A DNA stretch of 64,000 nt from Neospora caninum Liverpool (lineage: Eukaryota; Apicomplexa; Conoidasida; Eucoccidiorida; Sarcocystidae): contig NC_018395.1 in assembly GCF_000208865.1 (NCBI RefSeq), forward strand, positions 217,920 to 281,919, read 5' to 3'. Below are positions 1 to 11,300 of this stretch, piece by piece; the stretch's first letter is position 1, and every line of letters starts with the position of its first letter. The notes under the pieces were generated by a model. The model was given only the letters and a program-made list of their open reading frames with translations, was not told the DNA's origin and searched no databases. The position numbers and the translations under genes are program-made.

Positions 1-38
1 AGCGGATGAGTAAGTGGCGGCTCTCTCCCCAAACTCAC

Positions 39-278
39 CTCTGTAGTGGTTGACGGGTTGGAAGGAATCTTGATGTCTGTGTAGGTGGTAAGCGTCGTCA
101 GGAAAAGCAAGCTAGCGAGATAGTAGAGAAGGTGGCAAGTTCGGACGAACAGACTTTTGCGTTCGTCTTCAGGCAAGTAGTATTGCGGACCGAGACGCAG
201 AAAAATATTGCTCGATCGCGTGTGAGTACGCAGGGAAGGCACGTCATTGGGATGTCGAAGGTAGCTGTAAAACCACAT
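39..278 (-). CDS. First coding exon of an unidentified gene leaving the window on the left
   Basis: On the minus strand an ATG at 278 (A at -3) opens an 80-codon frame that ends in GAG followed by a consensus GTGAGT donor at 38-33, so the gene continues beyond the left edge. The peptide starts MWFYSYLRHPNDVPSL and is rich in Tyr, Leu and Arg. It contains a probable membrane segment around residues 48-67 (HLLYYLASLLFLTTLTTY), after a basic/acidic stretch (LPEDERKSLF). A possible acceptor (TTCGTCAG) lies 12 bases upstream of the ATG, so this could instead be an internal exon with the same frame. I do not recognise the family. A small membrane protein, for example a mitochondrial inner-membrane subunit, would fit the composition, but that is only a guess. 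Confidence 0.5.
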
Positions 279-3214
279 CGTGCGAGAAATCTGACGAACG
301 GCAACGGTCGGATGTGCCAAGAAACGAGCACGCGCTTTTTAAAACTTCCGCCCCCCAGCACTCGTCCATACGGTCCGTATCGCTGCTTCCTCCTGCAGCC
401 GGTCTGTCTTTACTGGTAAGGCCACTGACCGACAAGAACAAACATGAAGTGTCTCTCAGATCTTTCACAGGAGAGAAGGCTGAGGTGGATCGTACTGTGC
501 GTCGGAGTGGGCTATTCGCATGGTGACTCGGCGGGCGTGACATCCTGCTTTCTCCTACCACACATTCTCGTTTTACGATGCGCGTCTCACTACATGCCAC
601 ACATGCCAGCTGTTCTTGAAATACTGTGGGTTAGCAACACAAGTCATTGTCTGTAGTGATGGCTAGTATCCGTGAGATAGAGCACGGGAAGGCTGCCCGT
701 AGGAAGACGGATTCTGATGAAAACAGTTGTCTTCAAGGGTATTGAGAATGAGAGATATTTTGGAGTGACGTTCTTTCACTGACGCTGGAGACGACCCAAA
801 CAAGAGGACATTTGTCTCTCTGAAGCTAGTCTAGTAAGGCGGTTCTGCCCAGTCGTCCTTGTGCTTGCCTGTACTCAAACCGTTGGATTTAGCGAAACAT
901 GCACTCGACGAAGCGTGGTCTGGCGAGTAAGTTGGGAACGGGCATACGCGGAGGATTCCCGCTGAGCGTTCGAAAGAGCACTGCCAGAATATGTGGAGAG
1001 ACAGCGTGTTTCCGAGTATGGGACGCATGCAGTAGTCCTCAAAACACGATACGGTTCGACAAGTGAAGACATGCGCTAACAGCTAACACAACAGAGGACT
1101 GATCGCCAACGACTTTTCCAAACCCCGAGAAGTGCACGACCGCTGCTTCGAATAGCGTTTTTGTTTGTTTGCACTTCGACCGACTCGCAGAGTCAGTCGG
1201 GGGGGCACCTAACGCTGCGGCTGCTGTCGACCTGCTGGCAACCGTGACAGTACCACGGAAATAGGAGTCTTTGAACACCCAAAGCTTTGCCCAAAATGAC
1301 TCACGACTTAGAAAATAGCTCGCATTCTCTTTGGAAAGCTCGCACTCTCTTTGGAACCGATACCGCCTCTTTAAATTAAAGCCGCTCCGGTGTGGCGGCC
1401 TGGTGGTAACACAACTACTATTCCACCTCTGCGCATCCTCATTTTTGGAGCGTGGAAATTTCGTGACTTCCGTCCTAAGAGCACAAAAGTGCCACAGTTC
1501 ACTAGAGAACAGAACTCAAACTGCAGCCACCAAATCAGAAGTCTTCAAGTGCGCTTAGGCTGTAGCCGGGATCATGAGGTGACTCAGGCGTGCCGCAAAC
1601 GAGGTGACTGAAGCGGCACATTGTCGCCCCTGTTTCCTTTTGGCCAGGCTGAAAATGGAAACGTTTGCGAAACCTCCGCGTAGGCGGACTACCAAAAGCG
1701 AGTAACCAGTATTGTGTTTGCTTTGGAGGGAGGCTTTCAGGCGGTTCCTCTTGGACACTGGTTATGGCTGTCTCCCGGTAACCTGTACAAATATCAACCC
1801 GCATAAACTGTTTAGGGATTTCCTTATATGCTAGTTTACTTGAGACCCCGGCACAACAGGAATGGAAACGATAGGAAACAAGAATTCCCCGACTCGAGTT
1901 GTCTCTGAAATAATGCATAGTGAACTGCCGCAGAGTCCTATGGTCAGATATCCGTTACTCTTGACTTCCGGTAAGTCACAGTTGCATCAAGTCGCTACTT
2001 TCCAAGGCTAAAGAAACTCGGGACGCCAGATGGCGAGGACAGAAAAGCACGCTGTGCGGGATATGCCCTTAATTCGCTTGTGCACCGGGCCAAGCAATCT
2101 TGAGGCTAGCATACAAGGCGAATGTGAAGGTATCGCATACGCATTTACTCTGAGATACTTGAGCGTAACGGCGGTCTGTGACACAATAAAAAAAGACACT
2201 AACTAACAAGAAGGGAGCAAACCTAGCATCACCAGGGAAGAGCAGGCCCCTGGTCCGTTAGCCGAAGTATACTATCGTGCCTGTCTCCACAACTGCCCAA
2301 CTGTTGACGAAGTTAACAAAATTGCCTGTACTCGGAGTGAAGAGCGGCTTCTGTGCTTCTGGACTATGACGGGTCCTGCCAACGTGACAGCTGTCGCTTC
2401 GACGGACTGGTTCCGCACTTCGATTCTCAGCTGTGCATGCTAGTTCATGTCGCCCATTGACGAGATCTCCGATGAAAGTGCCCCGATAATTCCGGGTGCT
2501 TTACGACGTTCAAGGAATTTCCACAAGTTCATACGGTAGCTGGGGAGCAAGCTGTCTCCAGACGATATTTCTCGGAAAGAGAGGGACGTGGCAACACTCA
2601 CGGTGCCCGTGCATGGAGCATACGGTTCCGTCGCTTCTCTAAAGAGTGCTTCGTCCAGGAAAAGTACAATGTCACTTAACTGCAAACTTCCCGTTCGACC
2701 CTGCAGTGTCGCCGGAGACAGGTCTATTGCTTCGGCAAAGAATCATCAAAGCCGTTGGGAACTGCCGTCTCTATTAACGCACTATCGTTCACGCAAACAC
2801 ACGAATTCTTGTGCGAGAGTGTACTTTCGTAGCGGCTTGGCTTCCACAGCGCAATTGCGTGCCCGCTGTTCCTCTGAGGAGGCGTTTCAGTCTATCTCAT
2901 GAAAAAACTTCCTTCGTATCTTTGTCAGTTGATGACTTCATGCTATCCTTAGCTAGGGCCAAGTGTGGCGTTAGTGCTGCAAGCACTAAACTGTGACAAC
3001 GTAACCGCAAGAGACTTCAACACACGCCTCTCACAGAACTTGTGATCACATGACAAGGAAACATAACCTAGGAGAGAAATGGGACGATGCACCTCATGTC
3101 TTCCTAGAAACTGACGCTACTAAAGACAGCGGCCGCGGTCACAAGTTTCCGTAGTCCTCGAAGCGGTATCCCCGACGCTGACTCCCGTCTCATTTGCACC
3201 GCACCAGTGTCCCC
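279..3214. other. Intergenic region with no supportable gene
   Basis: This 2.9 kb spacer holds only short open frames on both strands, without recognisable motifs or consistent splice signals. It contains a 20-bp near-perfect tandem duplication at about 1317-1356. It probably includes the 5' flank of the gene at 39-278 and the 3' flank of the cytochrome c gene at 3215-4312. No tRNA-like or mobile-element-like structure was seen. Confidence 0.5.
1317..1356. repeat. Short tandem duplication (20 bp x 2)
   Basis: Two adjacent 20-bp units differ at one position (CGCATTCTC versus CGCACTCTC), each ending in TTTGGAA. The duplication is non-coding and of unknown significance. Confidence 0.8.
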
Positions 3215-4312
3215 CTACTTTGACTTATCCGAAGACATGATGTCCAGGATCTTCTTGCCATTTGGATGCGACCAAGTTAAGGTTCGAAGATAATGAATAA
3301 TGTCAACTCGATCTTGAAAGTTGGCGATTCCAAAGAAGTTCATGCCGACTACGCCGTTAATGAACATCTTCGGGTTTTTCATGTACCTGCATCCAATCAA
3401 CACCAAACGGAGCAAACAATCTTCTCTCACGAGCCAAATCACCTCTGTGGAACCTATGCGATGCCGATATTATCAAATTCTCATGTTTTCATATAAAGAG
3501 ACACCCCACCCGCTTGTTCAAATGTCCTTCACAGTGGATATCGTGCAGCGCCGTGAACCCCCCGCAACGCAACCCAAGCCTGCTGTCGCCTTCGTGTCTT
3601 ACGCGTTTAAAAGCAATCAGCCTTCTCGATGGACCCCGTAGGCGACTGCTGTCTTTTCCTACCACACTCTGAGTCCACTATGCTGCGACTAGTTTCACCT
3701 GGAATTACCAAGAGAGCCGCAGCACACCTACGCGCCAACCCTCAACTTATACTGAAGCTATGGTTGCACCAGACACTCCGGAGAGACTCGAAAGGCACTG
3801 CAGGTAACTCGCGGAATTTGAATCACACTGACACGGGCAAGTCGCGTGACACTGCCTTTCGGGAGCGCTCTTTCCGGGCAGTCCGTCGTATCTACATCAC
3901 GCGCTCATGCGCCGCTCCACTTCGACAGAGCGCTGTTGCAAGCAGAATGCAGAGGTCGTGCGTTTCTTTTTGGTCACCTCATGAGGTTCGCGTCATTCCA
4001 AACGACGCCGGAATCGAGGATATGGGCGCTAACGGGGGCACATGAGGTGTCTTTCTCAACGCCGGCCGTTCTCATGTAGACGTTCCAGAGCGTAGGTCCC
4101 CACGAAGTATTGCCAGCGATTAAATGACGCCCATCAGGGAAAACGGAGTGGCACTGTGCACAGTGCTTCTTGAAGAGTTTGGCTCCACGAACGGCGTCTC
4201 CAGGAGGCGCGACGAACCCATCGGATACCTCATCATCTTCCACGAACCGGGAAGGCCGAGCAGCTCTCCCAGTGCCAATGGAGGAATCTTGGGAACCCGT
4301 GCTTTGAGCCAT
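3215..4312 (-). CDS. Divergent cytochrome c (cytochrome c-2-like), two exons
   Basis: Cytochrome c is a small c-type heme protein of the mitochondrial intermembrane space that carries electrons from complex III to complex IV. Exon 1 is 3978-4312 and exon 2 is 3215-3386. The junction AG|GTGACC ... GATGCAG|G rebuilds an Arg codon and gives 168 residues. The start ATG sits in a strong CCCACCATGG context. The heme-attachment motif CAQCH is at residues 51-55 after a roughly 40-residue N-terminal extension. C-terminal hallmarks are visible: VVWNDANLMRYMKNPK, then NGVVGMNFFGI with Met127 as candidate axial ligand, then DIIHYLRTL. Compared with canonical cytochrome c, the PGTKM loop is replaced by NGVVGM (one residue longer, Pro lost), several docking lysines are missing, and the segment after CAQCH is rebuilt (GNTSWGPTLWNVYMRTAG). 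It is therefore probably the divergent paralogue rather than the main electron carrier. A parallel is the poorly understood cytochrome c-2 of Plasmodium. Confidence 0.9.
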
Positions 4313-4921
4313 GGTGGGCGTTTGTTGTGATGCAAATAAACTATGGGATAGTTTTTATAAATTCCTAACGACTAAAACCGTGTAGATGGGCCCGGAACGG
4401 ACGCTCACACGCGGGAGATATGTTCGTAAAAACACACACAAAAGTCGTGTCGGAGCAGTACTTTGCTCTCTGCAGGTATTCTTTTTGCTTTGAACAACGG
4501 AAAAGTCGAGAACAAATGGCATTCGATTCGCGGGGGAAATATTTGGTGGATGTGGATCACGAACGATTTGCGCAAAGCTTGCTGGACCGCGGTGCCCTGG
4601 TGCTCGACCTCAAATCTCCGTAGATGCGGCCTCTCGTCCGTCCATGCAACTCTCAAATCCGTGACTCGAAGCGCTACTCACATCAACACAAGTGCGAAAC
4701 AGGACCAAACGAGAGCAACTTTCACCCTGGACGGGCGAGTCGGCGTTTTCGACCGCTGGCCGCCGACGAACAGCCGTACCAAACACGGGCGACAGCGGGG
4801 GGCGACGCGCGCCTCATGGAGGCCCTGTCTGCTCGGCGGAGAATCGCGTCTGAGCTTCTGCCAAATCTCCGGCAAAAACTACGTCGGCTCAACGGAAAAG
4901 AAAGCACATGAAATCCTGGAG
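4313..4921. other. Intergenic spacer between two minus-strand genes
   Basis: The spacer is about 600 bp. It should hold the cytochrome c promoter and 5' UTR and the 3' end of the gene at 4922-5630. Open frames on both strands here have no recognisable content. No regulatory motif could be assigned. Confidence 0.5.
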
Positions 4922-5630
4922 TCACCGCCAAAAAGCCGCAAACTTGAGACACTTTGAAAAACTTGCTTTTCTTGAGGCCCTCGCCGAGATGTAGCGCGCA
5001 TAGTTGAGCCGATACGCGCTGCTTGCGTTACGGCTGCAAAAGGCGCTAGGAGAAAAAACGTATGCCGCATCTTTTAACGTTCCTAACTGGGAAAGGCTGC
5101 ACAGCGGGAAAAGGTGTGCATTGCATCTTGAGAGTCGCTCAAAGGTCTTGATTCCAAGCGAAGCCAGTGCATAAGGCAACACTCGTGGACTCGCTGCAAT
5201 GACACGTTTTTCGCCCGTTTTACATACCCGTCTCTTTCCACAGCGGGGATCTGAAGGGCTGGTGACTCTCTACATGGCAGATGGAACAAGGCAAGGAAGT
5301 CCTTGCGGGGGATGCGCGAGGTTATTTGTACCTGCCTCTGTCTATCGAGGACGCCGCACTGAAAGCCTTCGTGGGCCTCCAAGAGTAGGTTCTTAGGCTA
5401 CATTCCCGATGCTTGGACGTCCAGTGTTCACGAGATGCAGCTTTCATTTGTCGGAAGGGGAACCGCTCAGACACCGCACCGCCAAAATAGTCGAAGTACT
5501 GATCACCTGTCTCTGGACGCTTTAGTCCTGACATGCCCGTTCCTTTTCCAGTAAGCAGCGGCGCCTCGTAACCAGGCGCGTTCATACTACTCATTTGCTG
5601 CTTAGAGAGAGTTGCGGCGCCGCGTACCAT
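4922..5630 (-). CDS. Hypothetical protein, tentative two-exon model
   Basis: An ATG at 5630 opens a frame beginning MVRGAATLSKQQMSSMNAPG and continuing QYFDYFGGAVSERFPF then RQMKAASREHW. It has no low-complexity character and looks protein-like. Splicing from GGGAAT|GTAGCC (exon 1, 5402-5630) to ATTGCAG|CGAGTC (exon 2, 4922-5193) keeps the frame. Exon 2 reads SPRVLPYALASLGIKTFERL, then a less convincing stretch, and ends RKASFSKCLKFAAFWR before a TGA, giving 166 residues. The donor is weak. An extra short intron ending at an acceptor near 5030 (CCTTTTGCAG) is possible. I do not recognise a family. The compact size and the Tyr/Phe/Arg-rich first exon would suit a small organellar protein, but nothing proves it. 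Confidence 0.35.
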
Positions 5631-6838
5631 TCTCGGTCGAAAGCCGTATGATTATTCGCAGAGTTCCCTCCATATTGGTGTGAATTTTAAAAACCTAACA
5701 CTTGTCCACTGGACGAAAACTGGTGAAATCAGGTCAGACGTTCAGCCTCTAGAGGGCGTCACCCAGCAGTGCACGTCTTCCGTGAGGAGATCTTCACACC
5801 CGGTGCCTTTGAAATCTCGATCCTCACTTCCCTTGATCGAGAAGAAAAAATACAGGAAGGGGAGTATCCCTCAAAGAAAAACGCTGAAGAGCGTCGCCGA
5901 GCGCGGTCGACAGACCGCTCCACGCTAACTTGCGTACATGTGGAAAACAGAACTTCCGTACTTTCTCTTCCATATATATATATGTCAACAGCTTATGTGG
6001 AAGGGAGTCCCGTGTTGATAAGCTGGAGGCCGGTGGCTGGGACAGGGTTGGCGCGTCAAAATCGGAAGTTGTCAGCATTTCACACTTGAAGGTTACAGCA
6101 GCCAGCTAGACACAGCGCCGGAAACTATGGTCGAAGTGAAAACGGCGAGACCCTCTCCGAAGGTGACAGGAGAAACAGGAAAAAGGACGGCCGAGACAGT
6201 GGGATGCTCAAACAGCAGTGACCCGGAAGATGTGGGAGAACGACGCAAACGAGCCGAACCTACTCTCTCTGCGGTCCCTCCCTCGTCACACGTTTTCTTC
6301 AGTTTGACACCGACGTCTCCGTTCCTCCCCCTGTTTCCACGGGTGTCCGCACTTCCCTTTTCTTTCCTTCGCCGTTGTTCTCTCCTGCGCACGTATTCTT
6401 GGCATGCTCGCCGAAACGAGCCCTCTGGAGCGCTCGGATTCTCTTGAATTCCCGCGCACGAGTCCGCCGGCCGAGCCAAAAAACAGAGATAGCTAGCACG
6501 CAGAAAGAACAGGCAACTCACGCTTTTCTTGAAGGGTAGATCTCCAGGACTTCTCTCGACGGAGAAAGGCTCCAACGAAGGCCATACGGCGGCCCGTCAG
6601 AGCCTGCGTTTTAACGAGACAGAAAACCGGACACTTCCTTCTTCTACTCGTCCCCCTCTCTCCTCTCTTCCTCTCGGCTTTCCGTGATCCTAGGCTGCTG
6701 AGAAGAGCTCGAGTCTGCATCAACAGGAAAGGCAACTGTTTCCTCCTGGGGAGGTACACCTGGTTCTTCCGTCTCCTCTCCGCGGTCCAATGCTTCCGGG
6801 GGCTTGCCGTGGACATTCTCGCCTGTCAGATCCGCGCG
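5631..6838. other. Intergenic region, probably including the HRD1 3' flank
   Basis: Only short frames occur. The stretch 6500-6600 on the minus strand carries an acceptor-like AAAACGCAG followed by a frame ending in EIYPSRKA and a stop. That could be an alternative last exon of the HRD1 gene, if exon K uses a GTGCAG donor near its end. Otherwise nothing supportable was found. Confidence 0.4.
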
Positions 6839-8283
6839 TCACCCGCCCTCCGACGCTGCACTGCCTTCAATACGATTCTCGTCTTCTCTGTCGTCGCCGC
6901 GCCTTCCTTCGCTGGAAAGCCTTTGCTGGGACGACGCGTCTTCTGGTGTCCCGTGCGCCTCCGCCCGGCTTTCTGCCTCTTCGCCATCGTCGGGTTCTTC
7001 ACTGGCTATTGGAAACCGACGACCGGGACATCCTTCTTCGTCCGGTTTCGACTCCGCCGCGTCGGGGTGGACTTGAGAAGAGACAGGGGAGGAAGAGCCC
7101 GACGGAGACGAACCGGAAAGTCCAGAGGAAGAAGAAGAAAGAGGGGACGAGACAGGAGAAGCGGACGAAGTGGCGGGGGCGACGGAAGGAGGCGAAGACG
7201 CACTAGAGACTGAGTCCTCTTCAGAGGCAGACGGCCGGACTGAGGAGGCAGCCTCCGGCAGCTGAGCGGCGAGGATGGGTACCGCAGCAATGCGAGGAAT
7301 CGGAGGCAAAGGAATTGCGCGAATGCCCTGAAGAGAAACCGATGCAACACAAAACCACTGAGCGGTGTACAGCCTCCAGGCTCAGATGTAGGAAAACAGT
7401 GTTTGCGTCCAACGATGAACACGACGTTTTTGCTAGGTCCAGACCGATGTCAAGCTGCACACAGACCAACATGTGCTTATATATATATATATGAATTTAC
7501 GAATATATGAATGTGTGGGTACGTGGCATGTGAAATTATGTGCACGCAAATATGCGCATAGAGATATTGGAGAAATGCGCGATCCCGTACACAACACCCG
7601 AACGTACAGAACTACACACATCTGACGGCACAGAGAGAGGTGCCTAGAGACCGGCGCCTGAGAAGGTCGAGAAGCACACACAGCGATCAAGAAAAAGAGG
7701 AGAACTTGAGCCGTGAGGCCAGTGGAATCCGTGCGTTTCTCACCATCATGTCGATTACATAGCGGAGACCGCGATCGACCAGTCGGCCAATGAAGCCGGG
7801 GACTTGATACCCCGCGACGGTGAGGAAGAAATCTGGAACTGGTACAAACGCAAAACCCAACCCCGAAACAACATGAAGAAAACACGAAACAGCTTTCTCT
7901 TGAAAAGCCCTCCCACGGCTTCCTGACACACACTTTTCCGTCCTCTGCGGAGTGTCATACGGAACTTTCCTGTCTACAGACAGACAGATATAGACATGGG
8001 TGTGTGCCTGGGTAGAATCATAATCGCCGATTTTATGCTTTCCAGCGTCGTCTAGATGTGCCGGTCTTTGATCTCAGCTGCAGCCGGTCTCTCCGGGCCA
8101 TCCCTCCGTCGGGCGCAGTGACCGCGCTTTCCCGCCCCTCGCTGCTCGAAGCAAGGACCGGAACAAAGTGAACCTGGAGTTCCTCATCTGTCTCTTGGCA
8201 GGGATTTCGCTCAGATTTCTTAAGAAAGAGGCTAGGCATGAACCAGTTATCGCGAGTGCAAATGAAGGTGCATATGAAGCTGA

Positions 8284-8321
<38 letters not shown>

Positions 8322-8336
8322 TATATATATATAAAT

Positions 8337-8372
<36 letters not shown>

Positions 8373-11300
8373 GTACATACAAGTATATGCGGCGATGAAT
8401 GCAAAAGAAAGGGAAGCGTTGCTTATATTTGTTGCGTCTCATCCAGAGCTCGCAGATCGAGGCGCGCGCGGCTCACCGGTCCTGCCAGAGCCACGCCCCG
8501 TCTGCGCGTCCAGCGGATGCACGGAGAAAAAGAAGCATTCTTACCTTCGACGTGGAAGGCAGCGACAGGCGAGAGGTTGAGGGCGGCAGCTTGCGTCATG
8601 CCCCAGAGAGTCGCAGCCGCGATGGACGGCTCCGAGGCGAGGGCCGCGGATTCTTCAGCAAGCATTTCGACAGCCACCGCCGCCGCAGCTTCATCGTCGG
8701 TTCGAGGCGGGGCAGGGAGAGTCGTCTCTCGGCCTTCTTCCGCCTGTGTCCGTGCTCCACTGGTGTCTCCCCCGCGCCAGGGAGACGCCAAACCCGCCCG
8801 ATCCACATCTGGGCCGGAAGCGCGAGGCACTACCCCGCCCTCGCGAGCCTGGAGGCCCTCGGGCGCCGAATCGGCGTCAGGCGAGGAGACACTGGAGACA
8901 CTCGCCCCCACCGTCCCTGCACCCCCCACGGGGCTCGACGAGACACCGGTCTCCGGCCCCACGTGGACAACGGCGGGGACTGTGTGAGCGGAAAACGCCC
9001 CTCCAGCTCTCTCGAGTCCCACAGCGGAGACGGGAGGCGGCGAAGGCCCTCCGGCCGCTTCCCTTGTCTCCGTCACGCCGCCGGCAGCGGTCCCTGCTTG
9101 GGCCGCCGCCTGCCGCAAGTAGGGCGCCATGGCGGTTTGAATCACAGAGGCAGGGAGGGGGGAAAAGGAAGCGAAGAGGTCTGCGGCGGCAACGACCGTC
9201 TGGGGATCTGTCGACGGAAGGGCTAAGATGACCACGAGGGGCGTGTAGGGCTCTGCATGCAACGGGAGGAAAGCGAGAAAAACGCGATCTTCGCCTGGGA
9301 CAGTCGCGTAATGCCTCAGCAGCGCCAATGTAGTGTTCGTGTTCCTACTTCTATCCACGCGACCACGCGCATCGCCAGAAATAGAACAGCACGCACACAT
9401 TCCTGCAAAAGCAGTATTTAGGTAAAGAGCTTTTAATGGGGAGATGTACTGACGCACACGCGTAACCAGACCTCAGCGTAGCAGCACGACGGAAGAAAAG
9501 CTTCCTGAAAACGAGAGGTTTCCCACAACCAAAAAAGCCGGTTTGTCTCCCACCGTCGTCGAAGTCATCGTCGTCGGAATCGTCGACTTGCTCGGTGGCG
9601 CCGTCATCTCGGCGAGGCCGCCCTGAAGACGCCGCCTCCGCAGCCGCGGCGGCGATGACAGACGCGGCTGCGGCTGCTCCGGACAAAGAAGAGGAAGGCG
9701 AGGAAGCAGAAGACGGAGAGGAGGAAGACGAGGAAGAAGAAGACGGAGAGGAGGGAGAAGAAGAGGATGAAGAAGAGGATGAAGACGAGGAAGAAGAGGA
9801 AGAAGACGGAGAGGAGGAAGAAGAGGAAGAGGAGGAAGAAGGCGGAGAGGAGGGAGAAGAAGAGGATGAAGAAGACGAAGAAGACGGGGAAGAAGAAGAC
9901 GGAGAGGAGGAAGAAGAGGAAGAAGACGGAGAGGGCGAAGAAGAGGAAGAGGAGGGAGAAGGCGGAGAGGAGGGAGAAGAAGAGGATGAAGAAGACGAAG
10001 AAGACGGGGAAGAAGAAGACGGAGAGGAGGAAGAAGAGGAAGAGGAGGACGAAGAGGAAGAGGAGGAACAAGACAGAGACGAGGGAGAAGACGAGGAAGA
10101 GGAAGAGAAGAGAGAAGAACGCGTAGGTTCGACGGGCTGCGCCAGAGAGGCCCTTGAGACGGTGAGCGTGGGAAGCAGAGGAGAATCAAGACTCCCGGAA
10201 GGCACTGAAGGAGATGAAGACGAGGACAAAGAGGAGGAAGAGGGCTGCGAGGTTGCTGCGAACCCGGAGCAAGTGCTGGGAGGTGCCGATGATGATTGAG
10301 AGGCCGCGAGCGAGGAGATCGAGGACGCGTCAGGACGGAACGGAGAGGAAGAAGACGACGGAACATCGGCCGCAGGGGAAAGAGAGAGACCTGCCGATGA
10401 GGCTTCTCTAGGAGACGCAGATGGACCACCGGCCGCTTCAGATATCCAAGGAGAAGCAGGGGAGAAACCAGACGAGACCGAGGACGAAGCTGACGATGAG
10501 GGAGACGGATCCAGGCGTGGACGCCTATTTGGCGCAAGAGTCGCAGCTGCAAAGACATCACCTGAAGGAAACAAAGAGGAAGAAGACGAGGCGGAAGAAG
10601 ACAAGGCGGAAGAAGACGAGGCGGAAGAAGAGGAACGCTGCTCCGCGGGGTTTTGAGAGGATTCTTCTGTGCCTTGGGTGCGAGTTTGCCCAGCTGCCTG
10701 TCCAGCCTCCGTCGCCGGCGGTGCTGTCGCGATAGCCGCTCGCTGGCCCTCGCGGGACGCACTCGGGAGAGCGGGAGCTCGACAACTGAAAAAAACGGAC
10801 GTAACACAAGCACGAGAGCATGCGTCCTGCATGCGGGTCACCACCAGATGAACACCTGTCTACTTCATAGACATTCGTAGGTCCCACGTTCACATATGCA
10901 GCCATATACCTCTGCATGGGAATTGCTTGGTGAGTGTTCATGCGGCCGTATATATCGACATTTTTGTGGCCAACAGACAGGCGACATACATCCTGTACCT
11001 ACATCGATGTAAATGCATATATATACATATATATATATATATACATATATATACATATATATACATATATATATATATACATATATATATACATATATAT
11101 ACATATAGAGATGTAGATGTACATATATATATATATATATGCATGCAGATGTATGCACATAAATATGTGTATGCATGTTTGAGTGTGTGTGTGTGGGAGA
11201 GGCGCCTGTAGATTGTCGCAAATGTGTGTGGATTGAGGGTAATGGAGGGCATTCGCCTGCACCTTGTTCGCCGCCTACATGGGACAGATGATGCTCGCAC

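Noticed and set aside
8238..9226. Plus-strand open frames of about 250-275 residues
   Set aside because: They lie antisense to an HRD1 exon and partly within the TA microsatellite, with no domain content or independent splice signals.
9595..10299. Plus-strand 234-residue Glu-rich open frame
   Set aside because: It is the complement of the HRD1 Ser tract. The low-complexity repeat is open in several frames on both strands, and only the minus-strand frame connects to the RING exon in phase.
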